Assembly: GCF_014646255.1 (NCBI RefSeq)
Contig: NZ_BMNC01000002.1
Span: 1-64,000, forward strand
DNA: 64,000 nucleotides
Origin: Lentzea pudingi
Lineage (GTDB): Bacteria > Actinomycetota > Actinomycetes > Mycobacteriales > Pseudonocardiaceae
Direction of reading: 5' to 3'
Numbering within the stretch: the first letter of the stretch is position 1; the number at the start of each line of letters is the position of its first letter. Positions 1 through 9,855 of the stretch are shown here, piece after piece. Made by a program: the position numbers and the translations under genes. A model generated the notes under the pieces. That model did not search any database. It was not told the DNA's origin and worked only from the letters and a program-made list of their open reading frames with translations.

Positions 1-35
1 CAACGACCGCTAGAACCCAAGAGATTGCCGGGGGT

Positions 36-54
36 CTGGGGGCAGAGCCCCCAG
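36..54. terminator. GC-rich hairpin downstream of ftsZ
   Basis: An 8-bp perfect stem (CTGGGGGC / GCCCCCAG) with a 3-nt loop lies about 190 bp past the ftsZ stop, inside a G-run of a kind common in actinomycete intergenic DNA. It could end leftward ftsZ transcription. No T-tract is visible, which is normal for actinobacterial terminators. The first 243 bases hold no convincing gene. Confidence 0.5.
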
Positions 55-126
55 GGGAAGCCCGCAACAGCACCCCGCCAACGCAACAGCGGGAACAAGC
101 TGACGCAGGCGTCCCCCCAACAGGAA

Positions 127-171
127 GACCCCCTGAGCCCAAACGCTACTCAGGGGGTCCGACAAGATCAG
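127..171. terminator. Perfect 11-bp hairpin carrying the dispersed repeat motif
   Basis: GACCCCCTGAG (127-137) pairs perfectly with CTCAGGGGGTC (149-159). It is the nearest strong hairpin to the ftsZ stop and a plausible terminator. Bases 144-171 also match a dispersed motif (GCTACTCAG..GGTC.GACA) that recurs near 29.8 kb and 63.2 kb. Confidence 0.55.
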
Positions 172-243
172 AAAGCTAAAAACCGAGCCACCAACGACCC
201 GAACGCTCAGACGTCCGCAGATCCAAGGGCCAACCCAACAACC

Positions 244-1578
244 TCACCGCCGCATGAACGGCGGCACATCCACCTCATCATCCGGGTCCTCGGTAACCGG
301 CACAGGCCGAGAAGGCAACGACCCGTTGGGCGACAACGACCGAGGCACCGAGGGAACGTACCCGTTCCCCTGAGCGTGCGAAGGCTGCGGCGGCACAGTA
401 GCCGGCGGCTGCTGCACAGGAGGCTGGACAGGCGGAGGCTGCACAGGCGGGGCCTGCCGGATCTCCGGCTGCACCGGAGCCTGCACGACGGGAGCCTGCA
501 CAACAGGAGGCGGCGTCTGGGCCACCGGCTGCTGCACGTGCGTGGGCACCGCAGACGCAGACGCGATGGGCCCGGTGGCCGTCCGAGGCGGCGAGGACAG
601 CGCCGTCGGCTCCAGCTTCTTGTGCGTGGGCCCGCCGGCGTCGAAGCCAGCCGCGATCACCGTGACCCGGACCTCGTCGCCCAGGGAGTCGTCGATGACC
701 GTACCGAAGATGATGTTCGCGTCCGGGTGTGCGGCTTCCTGGACCAGGGATGCGGACTCGTTGATCTCGAAGAGTCCCAGGTCGGAGCCGCCGGCGATCG
801 AGAGCAGCACGCCGTGCGCGCCCTCCATCGAGGCTTCCAGCAGGGGCGAGTTGATCGCCTTCTGCGCGGCCTGGACCGCTCTTCCCTCGCCGCGCGCCGA
901 GCCGATGCCCATCAGCGCCGAGCCCGCGCCGGACATGACCGACTTGACGTCGGCGAAGTCCAGGTTGATCAGACCGGGGGTCGTGATCAGGTCGGTGATG
1001 CCCTGGACACCGGACAGCAGCACCTCGTCCGCGGAGCGGAAGGCGTCCATCAGGCTGACGCCGATGTCGCCGAGCTGCAGCAGCCGGTCGTTGGGGATGA
1101 CGATGAGCGTGTCGCACTCGTTGCGCAGGGCCTGGATGCCGTCCTCGGCCTGCTTGGCGCGGCGCTTGCCCTCGAACGAGAACGGGCGCGTCACGACGCC
1201 GATGGTCAGTGCGCCGAGCTTGCGGGCGATCGAGGCCACGACGGGTGCGCCGCCGGTGCCCGTGCCGCCGCCTTCACCTGCGGTGACGAAGACCATGTCG
1301 GCCCCCTTGAGGACCTCCTCGATCTCCTCGCGGTGGTCTTCGGCGGCCTTGTGCCCGACCTCGGGGTTGGCGCCGGCACCGAGGCCGCGGGTGAGCTCGC
1401 GGCCGATGTCGAGCTTGACGTCGGCATCAGACATCAGCAAGGCCTGGGCGTCGGTGTTCACCGCGATGAACTCGACGCCCTTCAGCCCGACCTCGATCAT
1501 GCGGTTGACGGCGTTGACACCGCCACCACCGATGCCGACGACCTTGATCACCGCGAGGTAGTTGTGCGGGGGCGTCAT
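244..1578 (-). CDS. ftsZ: Cell division protein FtsZ
   Basis: FtsZ is the tubulin-like GTPase that polymerises into the Z-ring at mid-cell. The 444-residue product starts [20 protein letters not shown] and has the GTP-binding tubulin signature [10 protein letters not shown] near residue 105. A globular domain to about residue 320 is followed by a very Pro/Gln-rich linker of about 105 residues. The conserved C-terminal peptide [12 protein letters not shown] is the docking site for SepF-type partners. AGGAAGG lies 8 nt upstream of the ATG. In most actinobacteria ftsZ directly follows ftsQ; here about 3.5 kb of other genes separates them, so ftsZ must rely on its own promoter. Identification is secure. 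Confidence 0.98.
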   Translation of the reverse strand: MTPPHNYLAVIKVVGIGGGGVNAVNRMIEVGLKGVEFIAVNTDAQALLMSDADVKLDIGRELTRGLGAGANPEVGHKAAEDHREEIEEVLKGADMVFVTAGEGGGTGTGGAPVVASIARKLGALTIGVVTRPFSFEGKRRAKQAEDGIQALRNECDTLIVIPNDRLLQLGDIGVSLMDAFRSADEVLLSGVQGITDLITTPGLINLDFADVKSVMSGAGSALMGIGSARGEGRAVQAAQKAINSPLLEASMEGAHGVLLSIAGGSDLGLFEINESASLVQEAAHPDANIIFGTVIDDSLGDEVRVTVIAAGFDAGGPTHKKLEPTALSSPPRTATGPIASASAVPTHVQQPVAQTPPPVVQAPVVQAPVQPEIRQAPPVQPPPVQPPVQQPPATVPPQPSHAQGNGYVPSVPRSLSPNGSLPSRPVPVTEDPDDEVDVPPFMRR

Positions 1579-1639
1579 CGGATCCGCCTTCCTGATCGTG
1601 GTCCGCGCTGTGGTGCTGGGCGTGATGCACCCGGATTGA

Positions 1640-1677
1640 AACTCTCAACCTCTCGTCGAGATTCAGAGTTATGTCAA
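1640..1677 (-). promoter_or_regulatory. Likely ftsZ promoter and leader element
   Basis: A perfect -35-like TTGACA lies on the minus strand at 1677-1672. It is followed by an inverted repeat, AACTCT (1670-1665) and AGAGTT (1645-1640). The arrangement resembles the conserved TTGACATAAC segment that I recall upstream of actinobacterial ftsZ genes. No clear -10 stands out. The whole 1579-1908 gap holds this element plus the start region of the divergent lectin gene. Confidence 0.45.
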
Positions 1678-1908
1678 CCCCGTATGTTCCTGCTGGACGG
1701 TAAGCACCGGCGGTGCGTCGGTCCAGCAGCCACGCCGTAGGGTCCCAACACTGTGCGCTACTACTCCCCGGTCGTGCCGTCAAGTAGTGCGCGCGGTCCT
1801 GAGGACGACGCACCACAAGCCTAGTCGGACGACGAATCGGAGATCGTCTCGCCCATGCCTTCCTCAGTTGCACACCATGTCAGGGTGACCTCTCGCTACT
1901 GTCCGTAG

Positions 1909-2793
1909 ATGGGGATGAAGATGCTGGGCGTCGCGCTGGCCGCGATCGCGCTAGGGGCAGTGACGGCCGCACCCGCGAGTGCGGCACCGGAAGGCAACAA
2001 GATCATCGAGATCAGGAGCGCGGCCGACGGGCTGTGTCTCGACCTCGGCAAGCCGGAGACTCACCGCGCCGCCGTGAGTGCGTGCGACGGCAGCGCGGCG
2101 CAGCAGTTCGAACGCGTCCCCGCCGTCGCAGGCGGGTCGTACCTGCGCAACATCGGCAGCGGGACCTGTCTGGACGGGTACAACAGCTCGGTGACGGCCT
2201 GGACGTGCGAGACCGCCGAGGCCGGCCAGCGGTTCCAGGAGGTGGCCGACGCCGACGGCACCGTGAAGCTGACGGTCGCGGGGCGGTTCGGCACCCGGTT
2301 CGTCGACTCGTACCTCTTCTCGCTGTTCAACGAGGTGAGCATGTTCGAGGCCTCCACGCGGCCCACGCAGCGATGGCTGGTCCGCGAGGTCGGAGTGGTG
2401 CCGCCACCGCAGCCCGGAGCACCGGTCAAGCTGAGGCAGGCGCAGGAGGGCACCTGCGTGTCCGACAGCGTCGAGTTCATCAACGAGCTGAGGGCCTGCG
2501 ACGCCGCTCCGGCTTTCGAGCGGATCGACGCGGGCGGCGGCAAGGTCGCGTTGCGGAGTCAGGCCAGTGGCAACTGCCTGACGGTGATGCCGAAGCCTTC
2601 GCTCGCCGTGAAGCTGGAGAGCTGCGACCTCTCCCGCCTGGCGCAGCAGTGGTCCCTCGTCGGTGACGAACTCGGCAACCACACGATCGTGAACGGCGCC
2701 GACCTCCTGACCTCGGACACCAGGGGGCACGTGCTCGTCTTCGAGCCCTTCGAGACCAGCCTCCTGCAGCGCTGGCAGCTCCCGGCGGCCTAG
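1909..2793 (+). CDS. Secreted ricin-type beta-trefoil lectin-like protein
   Basis: The 294-residue product has an N-terminal signal peptide (MKMLGVALAAIALGAVTAAPASA, quoted here only by position: residues 3-25) and should be exported. The mature part has paired cysteines and Q-x-W/F type repeats (AQQFE, QRFQE, TQRWLV, AQQWSL, LQRWQL), the hallmark of ricin B-type beta-trefoil carbohydrate-binding folds. Two trefoils appear to be joined by a Pro-rich linker near residue 165. TACTGT at 1897-1902 lies 6 nt before the ATG, which suggests leaderless transcription; an ATG at 1915 is an alternative. No catalytic domain is visible. The stop shares a CTAG with the convergent gene. Confidence 0.75.
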   Translation: MGMKMLGVALAAIALGAVTAAPASAAPEGNKIIEIRSAADGLCLDLGKPETHRAAVSACDGSAAQQFERVPAVAGGSYLRNIGSGTCLDGYNSSVTAWTCETAEAGQRFQEVADADGTVKLTVAGRFGTRFVDSYLFSLFNEVSMFEASTRPTQRWLVREVGVVPPPQPGAPVKLRQAQEGTCVSDSVEFINELRACDAAPAFERIDAGGGKVALRSQASGNCLTVMPKPSLAVKLESCDLSRLAQQWSLVGDELGNHTIVNGADLLTSDTRGHVLVFEPFETSLLQRWQLPAA

Positions 2794-3284
2794 TCGCCGA
2801 CGGTCCCGTCGAGCAGTTCACGGACGACGTCCAGGTGACCGGCGTGCCGGGCGGTCTCGTCGATGACGTGCGCGAGCACCCATCGGGCCGAGATCGTCCG
2901 GTCGCCCCGGAACGGCACCTCGGCGTCGAGGTCCAGGCCGGCGAGGACCTCGCGGCTCACCTCGCACTGCGCGCGGTAGTCGGCCAGGAACCCGGCGAGC
3001 GTCTCGCCCTCCTCGACGCGCCAGTCCGCGTCGGGGTCCTCCATCGTGTACGGCGCCCGCGAGTCACGTCCGGCGAGCACCACCTCGAACCAGTGGTGCT
3101 CGGTCCAGCGCACGTGCTTCACCACGCCGGCCGCGGTCGTCAGCTTCGACGGCAGCACCGCCCGCGTCGCGTCGTCGTCGGACAGGCCCTCGACCTTCAA
3201 CTCGATCGTCGCGCGCAAGTAATCCAGCAGGGCCGTGTACGTCGCACGTTCGTCGGCGACTAGTGGTGGTGCAGTCCGTGTCAT
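2790..3284 (-). CDS. DinB-family (DUF664-like) protein
   Basis: The product of about 164 residues is a four-helix DinB/YfiT-like protein of the mycothiol-dependent/DUF664 type. Histidines expected for metal binding are present in VVKHVRWTEHHW and in DETARHAGHLD. Such proteins are often thiol-dependent transferases or detoxification enzymes; the substrate cannot be read from the sequence. The start chosen is the ATG of MTRTAPPL, 14 codons inside the longest frame, because the upstream part is Arg/Cys-rich and not family-like. It lies 28 nt downstream of the phytoene desaturase-like gene on the same strand, so the two may be co-transcribed. Confidence 0.75.
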   Translation of the reverse strand: MTRTAPPLVADERATYTALLDYLRATIELKVEGLSDDDATRAVLPSKLTTAAGVVKHVRWTEHHWFEVVLAGRDSRAPYTMEDPDADWRVEEGETLAGFLADYRAQCEVSREVLAGLDLDAEVPFRGDRTISARWVLAHVIDETARHAGHLDVVRELLDGTVGD

Positions 3285-3312
3285 GCGGCGCAGCGTGCAC
3301 GAGCGTGTGACG

Positions 3313-4728
3313 TCATCGCACCGCATTTATCCGTTGCGCAGCGAGCCGTCCGGAGATCAGCACCGGCGACACCCCGACGCCCGGCGTGGTGCCCGCTCCG
3401 GCCAGTGCCACGTTCTCGGCGCCCTTCACGACGTTGCGCGGCCGGAACGGTCCCGTCTGCGCGAAGGTGTGCGCGAGCCCGAACGGCGTCCCCGCCGCGT
3501 TGCCCCAGTCCAGCGGCGTCACGAGCACCTCGTCGCGGACCGCCGCGCCGAACCCGTCGAGCCCGCGCTCCTCCAGCGTCCTCACCAGCTCGTCGCGGTA
3601 CCGGGGCCCGACGCGGGCCCAGTCGACCGGCCCGGTCCGGAGGTTCGGCGATGGCGCCAGCACGTAGTGCAGTCCGTCCTGCGCGTGCGTGACGAGCAGC
3701 GACGGATCGGACATCAACCGTCCCTTGTGGACTATCTCGTCGAACGTCCCCCGCCACGCCGCCCCGAACAGGATGTTGTGGTGTCCGAGGTCCCACGTGC
3801 GGTCCGTCGCGGCGTGCAGCACCACCGCGGACGGCGACCACCGGTGCGGCACCACCCGCCGCGGCGACTTCCCGAGCAGCCGATAGGCGTCCGGCAGCTC
3901 GCACGCCAAGACGACAGCATCACACTCGATGCGCTCCTCAGCGGTGTGCACGGCCGCAACGCGCGCACCGCGCCACTCCAGCCGTGTAACTGTTGCGCCG
4001 TAACGGAACTCCGCACCGTGCTTACCAGCAGCACCAGCCATCGCCTGAGGCACCGCGTGCATCCCACCGCGCGGGAAGTACACGCCCGCGATGGTGTCCA
4101 TGTACGCGATGACGGCATACGCCGCGAGGGCCTGCTGCGGCGGCACCCCCGCGTACAAAGCCTGGAACGAAAAGAGCCTGATCAACCGCTCGTCCCGCAG
4201 GAACCGCCGCAACTGCGGCTCGAGCCGTCCGAACCCACCGAGAGCCGCGAGCTTCACGAGCTCCGGCCGCACCAGGTCCAACGGCGAGTCGAAGTTCGCC
4301 CCGATGAAGTGCTCGCGCTGCACCGAGTACAGCTCACCCAGCCACCGCCGCAGGTCGCGGTACCCGGCCGCTTCCCTTGCCCCGCAGACGGAACGGACCT
4401 CGTCCTCCATCGCGGCGCCATCGGTGTGCACCGAGATCCGCGACCCGTCCGCGAACCGCGCGCGGTAGGCGGGCTCTACGCGATCGAGCGTCAGCCAGTC
4501 CGAAAGCCGCTCCCCCACGGCATCGAGCGCCTCCTCCAGGTACTCGGGCATAGTCAGCACGGTCGGCCCGCTGTCCGCGACGAACCCACCGACATGCACA
4601 GTGCCGGCCCGCCCACCAGGCACGTCACCCTTCTCGACCACCGTGACCCGCCGACCGGCCCCCTGCAGGTGCAACGCCGCTGACAGTCCGGCAAGACCGG
4701 CACCCACAACGACGACGTGGCCCGGCAT
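3313..4728 (-). CDS. crtI: Phytoene desaturase (CrtI)-family FAD oxidoreductase
   Basis: The 471-residue protein has an N-terminal dinucleotide-binding motif, VVVGAGLAGLSAALHLQGAG, then the EKGDVPGGRAGT segment of CrtI-type desaturases. The C-terminal FAD motif is GAGTTPGVGVSPVLISGR. The family desaturates phytoene or related carotenoid/polyprenyl substrates at the membrane. No crtB, crtE or cyclase is nearby, so it is an orphan and its real substrate is open. The ATG at 4728 is preferred because GGAAG precedes it and the Rossmann motif begins immediately. Its position inside the dcw cluster, between ftsQ and ftsZ, is unusual. Confidence 0.85.
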   Translation of the reverse strand: MPGHVVVVGAGLAGLSAALHLQGAGRRVTVVEKGDVPGGRAGTVHVGGFVADSGPTVLTMPEYLEEALDAVGERLSDWLTLDRVEPAYRARFADGSRISVHTDGAAMEDEVRSVCGAREAAGYRDLRRWLGELYSVQREHFIGANFDSPLDLVRPELVKLAALGGFGRLEPQLRRFLRDERLIRLFSFQALYAGVPPQQALAAYAVIAYMDTIAGVYFPRGGMHAVPQAMAGAAGKHGAEFRYGATVTRLEWRGARVAAVHTAEERIECDAVVLACELPDAYRLLGKSPRRVVPHRWSPSAVVLHAATDRTWDLGHHNILFGAAWRGTFDEIVHKGRLMSDPSLLVTHAQDGLHYVLAPSPNLRTGPVDWARVGPRYRDELVRTLEERGLDGFGAAVRDEVLVTPLDWGNAAGTPFGLAHTFAQTGPFRPRNVVKGAENVALAGAGTTPGVGVSPVLISGRLAAQRINAVR

Positions 4729-4823
4729 TGAGTACTTCCTTCGGGTGACAACGATCAAACTGGCTAATACCGCGAGTGGTAGCCCGATGAGCACGTTAGT
4801 CGTTCATCACCAGGAGGCATGTC

Positions 4824-4955
4824 TTGGCACCCGCACCCGCACCCGCGTCCGTGCGTTCGCTCTTCATCGAAGCGATCGTCCTGGAACTCGTCACGAGCAG
4901 GCTCGGCAGCCTCGTCGTACGGGTCGCGACGGCGCGGCTGAGGCCGAACGGCTGA
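4824..4955 (+). CDS. Candidate small ORF 1 (43 aa, TTG start)
   Basis: A perfect AGGAGG (4812-4817) lies 6 nt before a TTG that opens a 43-codon frame. The peptide begins with an Ala-Pro repeat and then forms a likely amphipathic helix, SLFIEAIVLELVTSRLGSLV. Third positions are mostly G or C, as in real genes here. An overlapping ATG at 4819 in another frame sits too close to the ribosome site. I do not recognise the product. The 350-bp gap between crtI and ftsQ otherwise holds only a TAATAC element at 4765-4770 that could serve as a -10. Confidence 0.4.
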   Translation: MAPAPAPASVRSLFIEAIVLELVTSRLGSLVVRVATARLRPNG

Positions 4956-4980
4956 CGCGCGAATCCTAGGAGAAACCCTT

Positions 4981-5082
4981 GTGCTCCCAGCCGATTCCCC
5001 GGTCCCCGATCCGCCGGGTCCGCCGGTTCCCGACTCCGTCACGACCGCCGGCACCGCGGCGGTGACACGGACGGACAGCTAG
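4981..5082 (+). CDS. Candidate small ORF 2 (33 aa, GTG start)
   Basis: AGGAGA (4968-4973) precedes a GTG by 7 nt and opens a 33-codon frame that is Pro- and Thr-rich (VLPADSPVPDPPGPPVPDSV at its start). About 27 of 33 third positions are G or C. The TAG stop shares a CTAG with the convergent ftsQ stop, an arrangement seen at two other convergent gene ends in this window. The function is unknown. It starts 25 nt after small ORF 1, so the two could be a small operon. Confidence 0.4.
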   Translation: MLPADSPVPDPPGPPVPDSVTTAGTAAVTRTDS

Positions 5083-5828
5083 GAAACCGTGGCCAGGTCG
5101 GGCGACGACACGTCGTAGTTCATGCCTGGCCGCGAAAGCAGCACGAGCAGCACGGCCGCCTTGCGAGCCGTGTCCTCGGCGCTGCCCCACTTCACTGTGC
5201 GGCCTCCCGACAGCGTGAACCGGACGTCGGCACCGGTCGTCGCCGCCACCGCCAGCACTTCCGGCCGCAGCTTCTCCGGCAGTTCGTTCAAGACCCCGAC
5301 CACGGCGCGAGTGGCCGGGTCCGAGGACGACGGCAGGGTGAGCACCAGTTCGGGCACGCCCGGCGCGGCGGCCGGGAGGATCGCGTAGTCCTTGCCCGTC
5401 GAGTCGACGAGGTGGAAGCCGTCGGGCAGCTTCACCGAGCCGACCGGGACCCGTTCGGTGAGCACCAGGCGGACCGTGCCCGGGAGCTGGCGTTCCACCT
5501 CGACGGCGGCGACGCGCGGGATGCCCGCGACCCGGTCGTGGATCTCCTTGAGGTCCAGGCGGATCAGCGGGGAACCGGTCTCGATCGCCGCCACGGCGCG
5601 GACCTCGTCCTCGGTCAGCGCGCCGTTGCCGCGGACGTCGACCCGGCTGACGCCGAGCAACGGGGTGAAGTAGACGCAGTAGACCAGGCCCACCACGGAC
5701 AGCACCGTCAGCAGCGCGACCAGGCGGCGGCGCAGGATGACCCTGCGCCGCGCCTTGTACTCCGCGCTCTTCGGTCTCCGGTTCGCGGGGCGAACTCGCG
5801 TGGACCTGCCGCGAACCGGTGCGCTCAT
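5079..5828 (-). CDS. ftsQ: Cell division protein FtsQ
   Basis: FtsQ is a bitopic membrane protein that links early and late divisome components. The 249-residue protein has a basic cytoplasmic N-terminus, one membrane helix near residues 33-53 ([19 protein letters not shown]) and an extracytoplasmic POTRA domain ([20 protein letters not shown]). The FtsQ domain follows. The start overlaps the murC stop by 4 nt (ATGA), so translation is coupled. ftsZ does not follow; the next genes downstream on this strand are crtI and the DinB-like gene. Confidence 0.95.
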   Translation of the reverse strand: MSAPVRGRSTRVRPANRRPKSAEYKARRRVILRRRLVALLTVLSVVGLVYCVYFTPLLGVSRVDVRGNGALTEDEVRAVAAIETGSPLIRLDLKEIHDRVAGIPRVAAVEVERQLPGTVRLVLTERVPVGSVKLPDGFHLVDSTGKDYAILPAAAPGVPELVLTLPSSSDPATRAVVGVLNELPEKLRPEVLAVAATTGADVRFTLSGGRTVKWGSAEDTARKAAVLLVLLSRPGMNYDVSSPDLATVS

Positions 5829-7192
5829 GACAGCGCGCTGACGATCTCGGGGCCGAGCATCGTCACGTCGCCCGCGCCCATGGTCACGACCAGGTCGCCC
5901 TCGCGCACCAGCGAGGCCACCAGTGCGGGAACGCGGTCGAACGACGGCTCGTAGTGCACGGAAGCCGTGACCTGGTCGGCGATCAGCGCGCCGGTGACGC
6001 CGGGCTCCGGTTCCTCGCGGGCGCCGTACACGTCCAGCACCACGACCTCGTCCGCCAGCGACAGCGCGGCGGCGAACTCGACGGCGAACGTGCGCGTGCG
6101 CGAGTACAGGTGTGGCTGGAACACCACGACGACACGGCCCGCACCGGCGACCGGACGGGCGGCGCGCAGCTGTGCGTCGACCTCGGTCGGATGGTGCGCG
6201 TAGTCGTCGTACACCGACACACCACCACCACGGCCCTTGAACTCGAACCGCCGCCGCACGCCACCGAAGGCCGCGAGACCTTCGAGCATCCCGGCCTGGT
6301 CGGCACCGAGTTCCAGACCGGCCAGCAGAGCCGCGATCGCGTTCAGCGCCATGTGCTCGCCGGGCACCGCGACCCGGACCTCGACCGCGACGCCGTCGAT
6401 CTCGACCGACGCGAGGCCGCCCGACTCGAACGGCTTGTAGTCGACCAGCTTCGCGTCGGTGGCCGAACGCCCGTACTCGCGCACGCGGATCCCGCGCGCA
6501 CGAGCCTCGGCGATCAGGCGCACCGCACCGGGATCGTCCACACAGGACACCAGCACACCGCCGGGCACGATCCGTTCCAGGAACGAGTCGAACACGGCCG
6601 TGTAGGCCTCGACGGTGCCGTGGTGGTCGAGGTGGTCGGCCTCGACGTTCGTCACGACGGCGACGGACGGCGAGAAGAACAGGAACGAGCCGTCGGACTC
6701 GTCCGCCTCGGCCACGAACACGCCGCCGGTGCCCTGGTGGGCGTTGGCGCCGGACTCGTTCAGGTCACCACCGATCGCGAACGACGGGTCGAGGCGGCAG
6801 TGCTGCAACGCGACGGTGAGCATCGACGTGGTCGACGTCTTGCCGTGCGTGCCGGCGACACACACGACGCGATGGTCCTCCATCAACGCCGCAAGCGCTT
6901 CGGCACGGCGCAGCACGGTGATGCCGCGTTCGCGGGCCGCCGCGTACTCGGGGTTCGTGTCCTTGATCGCGGTCGACACCACGACCTCGGTCGCGCCGCC
7001 GTCGAGCTGGTCCAGGTTCGCGGCGTCGTGACCGACGGCGATCCGGGCGCCCTGGGCGCGCAGGGCCAGCACGGTCCGCGAGTCCTTGGCGTCCGATCCG
7101 GACACCTGCACGCCGCGCGCCAGCAGGATGCGGGCGATACCGCTCATGCCGGCACCACCGATGCCGACGAGGTGAACGCGTTCGAGGCTCAT
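5825..7192 (-). CDS. murC: UDP-N-acetylmuramate--L-alanine ligase
   Basis: MurC adds L-Ala to UDP-MurNAc, the first step of stem-peptide synthesis in the cytoplasm. The 455-residue protein begins with a Rossmann motif ([19 protein letters not shown]), has the Mur ligase ATP site [12 protein letters not shown] near residue 115 and the conserved EADESDGSF segment. Length and domain order match the family. Both ends overlap their neighbours (murG upstream, ftsQ downstream) by 4 nt. Confidence 0.97.
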   Translation of the reverse strand: MSLERVHLVGIGGAGMSGIARILLARGVQVSGSDAKDSRTVLALRAQGARIAVGHDAANLDQLDGGATEVVVSTAIKDTNPEYAAARERGITVLRRAEALAALMEDHRVVCVAGTHGKTSTTSMLTVALQHCRLDPSFAIGGDLNESGANAHQGTGGVFVAEADESDGSFLFFSPSVAVVTNVEADHLDHHGTVEAYTAVFDSFLERIVPGGVLVSCVDDPGAVRLIAEARARGIRVREYGRSATDAKLVDYKPFESGGLASVEIDGVAVEVRVAVPGEHMALNAIAALLAGLELGADQAGMLEGLAAFGGVRRRFEFKGRGGGVSVYDDYAHHPTEVDAQLRAARPVAGAGRVVVVFQPHLYSRTRTFAVEFAAALSLADEVVVLDVYGAREEPEPGVTGALIADQVTASVHYEPSFDRVPALVASLVREGDLVVTMGAGDVTMLGPEIVSALS

Positions 7193-8292
7193 TTCTTGAT
7201 CACATCCAGGACGGTGCGGGCCAGGATCTCGTCCGCCTCACGACGGCCGGTGCCGAGCGTCGCGCGGGACATCTGCGCGAGCCGCTCGCGGTCCGCCATC
7301 AGCGGCACCACCAGTGACGCGACCTTCTGCGGCGTCAGCTCCTCGTCCGGCACCAGCAGGCCACCGCCCGCGGAGACGACCGGACCGGCGTTCAGCGCCT
7401 GCTCGCCGTTGCCGATCGGCAATGGCACGAAGATCGCGGGCAGGCCGACGGCCGACACCTCGGCGACGGTCATCGCGCCCGAACGGCACAGCACGGCGTC
7501 CGCGGCGGCGTACGCCAGGTCCATGCGCTCCAGGTACGGCACCGGCACGTACGGCGGACGGCCCGGAACCTGTTGCACCGCAATGTTGTTCTTCGGGCCG
7601 TACGCGTGCAGCACACCGACGCCGGCACGGGCGAACTCGGCGGCCACGGGCGCGACGGCCTCGTTGATCGAACGTGCGCCCTGCGAGCCGCCGAACACCA
7701 GCAGCACCGGCGCGTGCGGGTCCAGGCCGAAGAACCGGCGGGCCTCGTCGCGCAACGCGGCGCGGTTCAGCGTCGTGATCGACTGGCGCAGCGGGATGCC
7801 GATGATCTGCGCGTCGGTCAGGCCGGAGTCCGGCACGGCCGCGGCGACGTGGTCGGCGAACTTGGCGCCGACCTTGTTCGCGAGACCGGCCTTGGCGTTC
7901 GCCTCGTGCACCACGATCGGGAGGCGGCCACGCGCGGCCAGGTACGCGGGCAGCGCCACGTAGCCGCCGAACCCGACGACGACGTCCGCGCCGACGCGCT
8001 CCAGCACCTCGCGGGTCTGCTTCACGGCGCCGCGCACGTTCAGCGGCAGCTTCAGCAGGTCCAGGGTGGGCTTGCGCGGCATCGGCACCGGCGGGATCAG
8101 CTCCAGCGGGTAACCGCGGGCCGGGACGATCTTGCTCTCGAGGCCGCGCTCGGTGCCGAGCGCGACGACGCGCGCGTCCGGTCGCAGCCGCATGACCGCG
8201 TCGGCCAGCGCCAGTGCCGGCTCGATGTGTCCGGCGGTGCCACCGCCCGCGACCACGACGCACGGACCACTGGGGGCAGGGTGCCCGGTCAA
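7189..8292 (-). CDS. murG: Lipid II synthase MurG
   Basis: MurG transfers GlcNAc to lipid I at the inner membrane face to make lipid II. The protein of about 367 residues has the N-terminal glycine loop [18 protein letters not shown], the second loop [13 protein letters not shown] and the UDP-GlcNAc site [20 protein letters not shown] typical of GT28. The TTG at 8292 is preferred because GGGAGA sits 4 nt upstream; a TTG at 8304 would add four residues with no ribosome site. It ends 4 nt into murC and begins 29 nt after ftsW. Confidence 0.96.
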   Translation of the reverse strand: MTGHPAPSGPCVVVAGGGTAGHIEPALALADAVMRLRPDARVVALGTERGLESKIVPARGYPLELIPPVPMPRKPTLDLLKLPLNVRGAVKQTREVLERVGADVVVGFGGYVALPAYLAARGRLPIVVHEANAKAGLANKVGAKFADHVAAAVPDSGLTDAQIIGIPLRQSITTLNRAALRDEARRFFGLDPHAPVLLVFGGSQGARSINEAVAPVAAEFARAGVGVLHAYGPKNNIAVQQVPGRPPYVPVPYLERMDLAYAAADAVLCRSGAMTVAEVSAVGLPAIFVPLPIGNGEQALNAGPVVSAGGGLLVPDEELTPQKVASLVVPLMADRERLAQMSRATLGTGRREADEILARTVLDVIKK

Positions 8293-8321
8293 GACTTCTC
8301 CCAAGTTTGTCGGCTGACGAA

Positions 8322-9788
8322 TCAGTTCGATCGCCCGCGACCGCGGGTCGACCGGCCTTGCTCAGAACGGCCCTGTGTGCGCCGCGAGTCGCGGCGACGG
8401 TACTCCGAGGGCGGAGCGGACCTTCCTGCCATACGACGTTCATCCATGACCGGAAGTTGCTGCGTACGTGAACGGCCTGGTGCGCGGGGAGGCGTGGACG
8501 GGCGGACCGGCTTGCGCTTCGAGGGCGCCCGGTAGGCCTCCGGGGCGGGCAGCCTGAGCAGCCCGCCGACACGGCCGGGACCGAGCGAACGCAGCGCCGA
8601 CACGGCCTCGGGCTCGTGCCGGGCACAGTTCGCCAGGATGCCGAACACGATCATGGTCGTCACGATCGAGGTGCCGCCGGAGGAGATCATCGGCAGCGTG
8701 AGGCCCGTGACGGGCAGCAGCTTCACGACGTAGCCGATGTTGATCGCGGCCTGCGCGACGAGCCACACCGTCAGCGTCGCGGCCACGATCCGGATCCACG
8801 GGTCGGTGTTGCGCGACGCGATCCGCAGACCGACCCACGCGAGACCGCCGAACAGCACCAGCACCAGCGCGCAGCCGACGAACCCGAGCTCCTCGCCGAT
8901 GACGGCGAAGATGAAGTCCGACTCGACGTTGGGCAGGTACCGCCACTGCGAACTGCCCCGCGCGAGCCCCTTGCCGAACAGGCCACCGTCGGCGAGCGCG
9001 AACATCGCCTGCCGCGCCTGGTGACCGGCGCCGTCGGGATCGGCGTCGGGGTTGAGGAACGACGTCACGCGCTGCAGGCGGTACGTGGCACCGATCGCGA
9101 GCACGACGGCACCCGCCACCGCGCCGGCGGCGATCACGCCGAACAACCGCATCGGCGCGCCCACGAACCACAGCAGGCTGATCAGCACCACGCCGAGCGT
9201 GATCGTGCCGCCGAGGTCGGGCTGCAGCATGACGAGCGCGAACACCAGCATGGCCACCGGCACGACGGGCACCAGCAGGTGCCGGTACTGCGACAGCAGC
9301 GCCCGCTTGGTGACCAGGACGTGCGCGCCCCACAACGCCAGCGCGAGCTTCACGGTCTCGATCGGCTGGAACGAGACGGGCCCGAGCGTGAACCACGAGC
9401 GCGCACCACCGCGGACGTCACCGAGCGGCGTCAGCACGAGCGCCAGCAACAGCACGCCGATGCCCATCGCGGCCGTCGAGACGTGCCGCAGCTTGCGCAA
9501 CGGGAACCGCAGCATCACCCAGAACAGCACGGCGCCGATGCACACGTAGATCAGCTGCTTCTGGAACACGCTGTACGCGGACACGCCCGACGCGACCTGG
9601 CCGGGCGCCGACGCGGACAGCACCATCACCAGGCCGAGCACGGTGAGCATGCCGAAGATCGCGAGCAACAGGTGGAAGTCGGCGAGCGGGCGGCTCAGCC
9701 ACGAGGTCATGCCGCTGCGCAACGAGGCGACGCGGCCCGCGGGACGAACCTTCCGCTTGCTTCTCGGCTTGTCGGCGACGACGGTCAC
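8322..9788 (-). CDS. ftsW: SEDS-family peptidoglycan polymerase FtsW
   Basis: FtsW is the multi-spanning glycosyltransferase that polymerises septal peptidoglycan with FtsI. The 488-residue protein has about ten membrane segments and SEDS signatures such as [13 protein letters not shown] and the C-terminal [15 protein letters not shown] basic cytoplasmic head precedes the first helix. The C-terminal tail of about 80 residues is rich in Arg, Ser and Gln and should be disordered. The start is a GTG with AGGAGA about 11 nt upstream. Confidence 0.96.
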   Translation of the reverse strand: MTVVADKPRSKRKVRPAGRVASLRSGMTSWLSRPLADFHLLLAIFGMLTVLGLVMVLSASAPGQVASGVSAYSVFQKQLIYVCIGAVLFWVMLRFPLRKLRHVSTAAMGIGVLLLALVLTPLGDVRGGARSWFTLGPVSFQPIETVKLALALWGAHVLVTKRALLSQYRHLLVPVVPVAMLVFALVMLQPDLGGTITLGVVLISLLWFVGAPMRLFGVIAAGAVAGAVVLAIGATYRLQRVTSFLNPDADPDGAGHQARQAMFALADGGLFGKGLARGSSQWRYLPNVESDFIFAVIGEELGFVGCALVLVLFGGLAWVGLRIASRNTDPWIRIVAATLTVWLVAQAAINIGYVVKLLPVTGLTLPMISSGGTSIVTTMIVFGILANCARHEPEAVSALRSLGPGRVGGLLRLPAPEAYRAPSKRKPVRPSTPPRAPGRSRTQQLPVMDERRMAGRSAPPSEYRRRDSRRTQGRSEQGRSTRGRGRSN

Positions 9789-9855
9789 CAGATCATCGTC
9801 TCCTGTGTCAAGCGCTCGAACGGGGATTCCTCGGGGCGTGTCGCCTCTTAGAACC

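Noticed and set aside
3313..4728. The CrtI-like gene as part of a carotenoid cluster
   Set aside because: No phytoene synthase, prenyl transferase or cyclase gene lies nearby, so only an orphan CrtI-family enzyme is claimed.
4764..5054. A 96-codon minus-strand frame containing a CGCGC stretch
   Set aside because: It has no ribosome site and no family resemblance. The plus-strand small ORFs over the same bases have better start signals and coding-like third positions.
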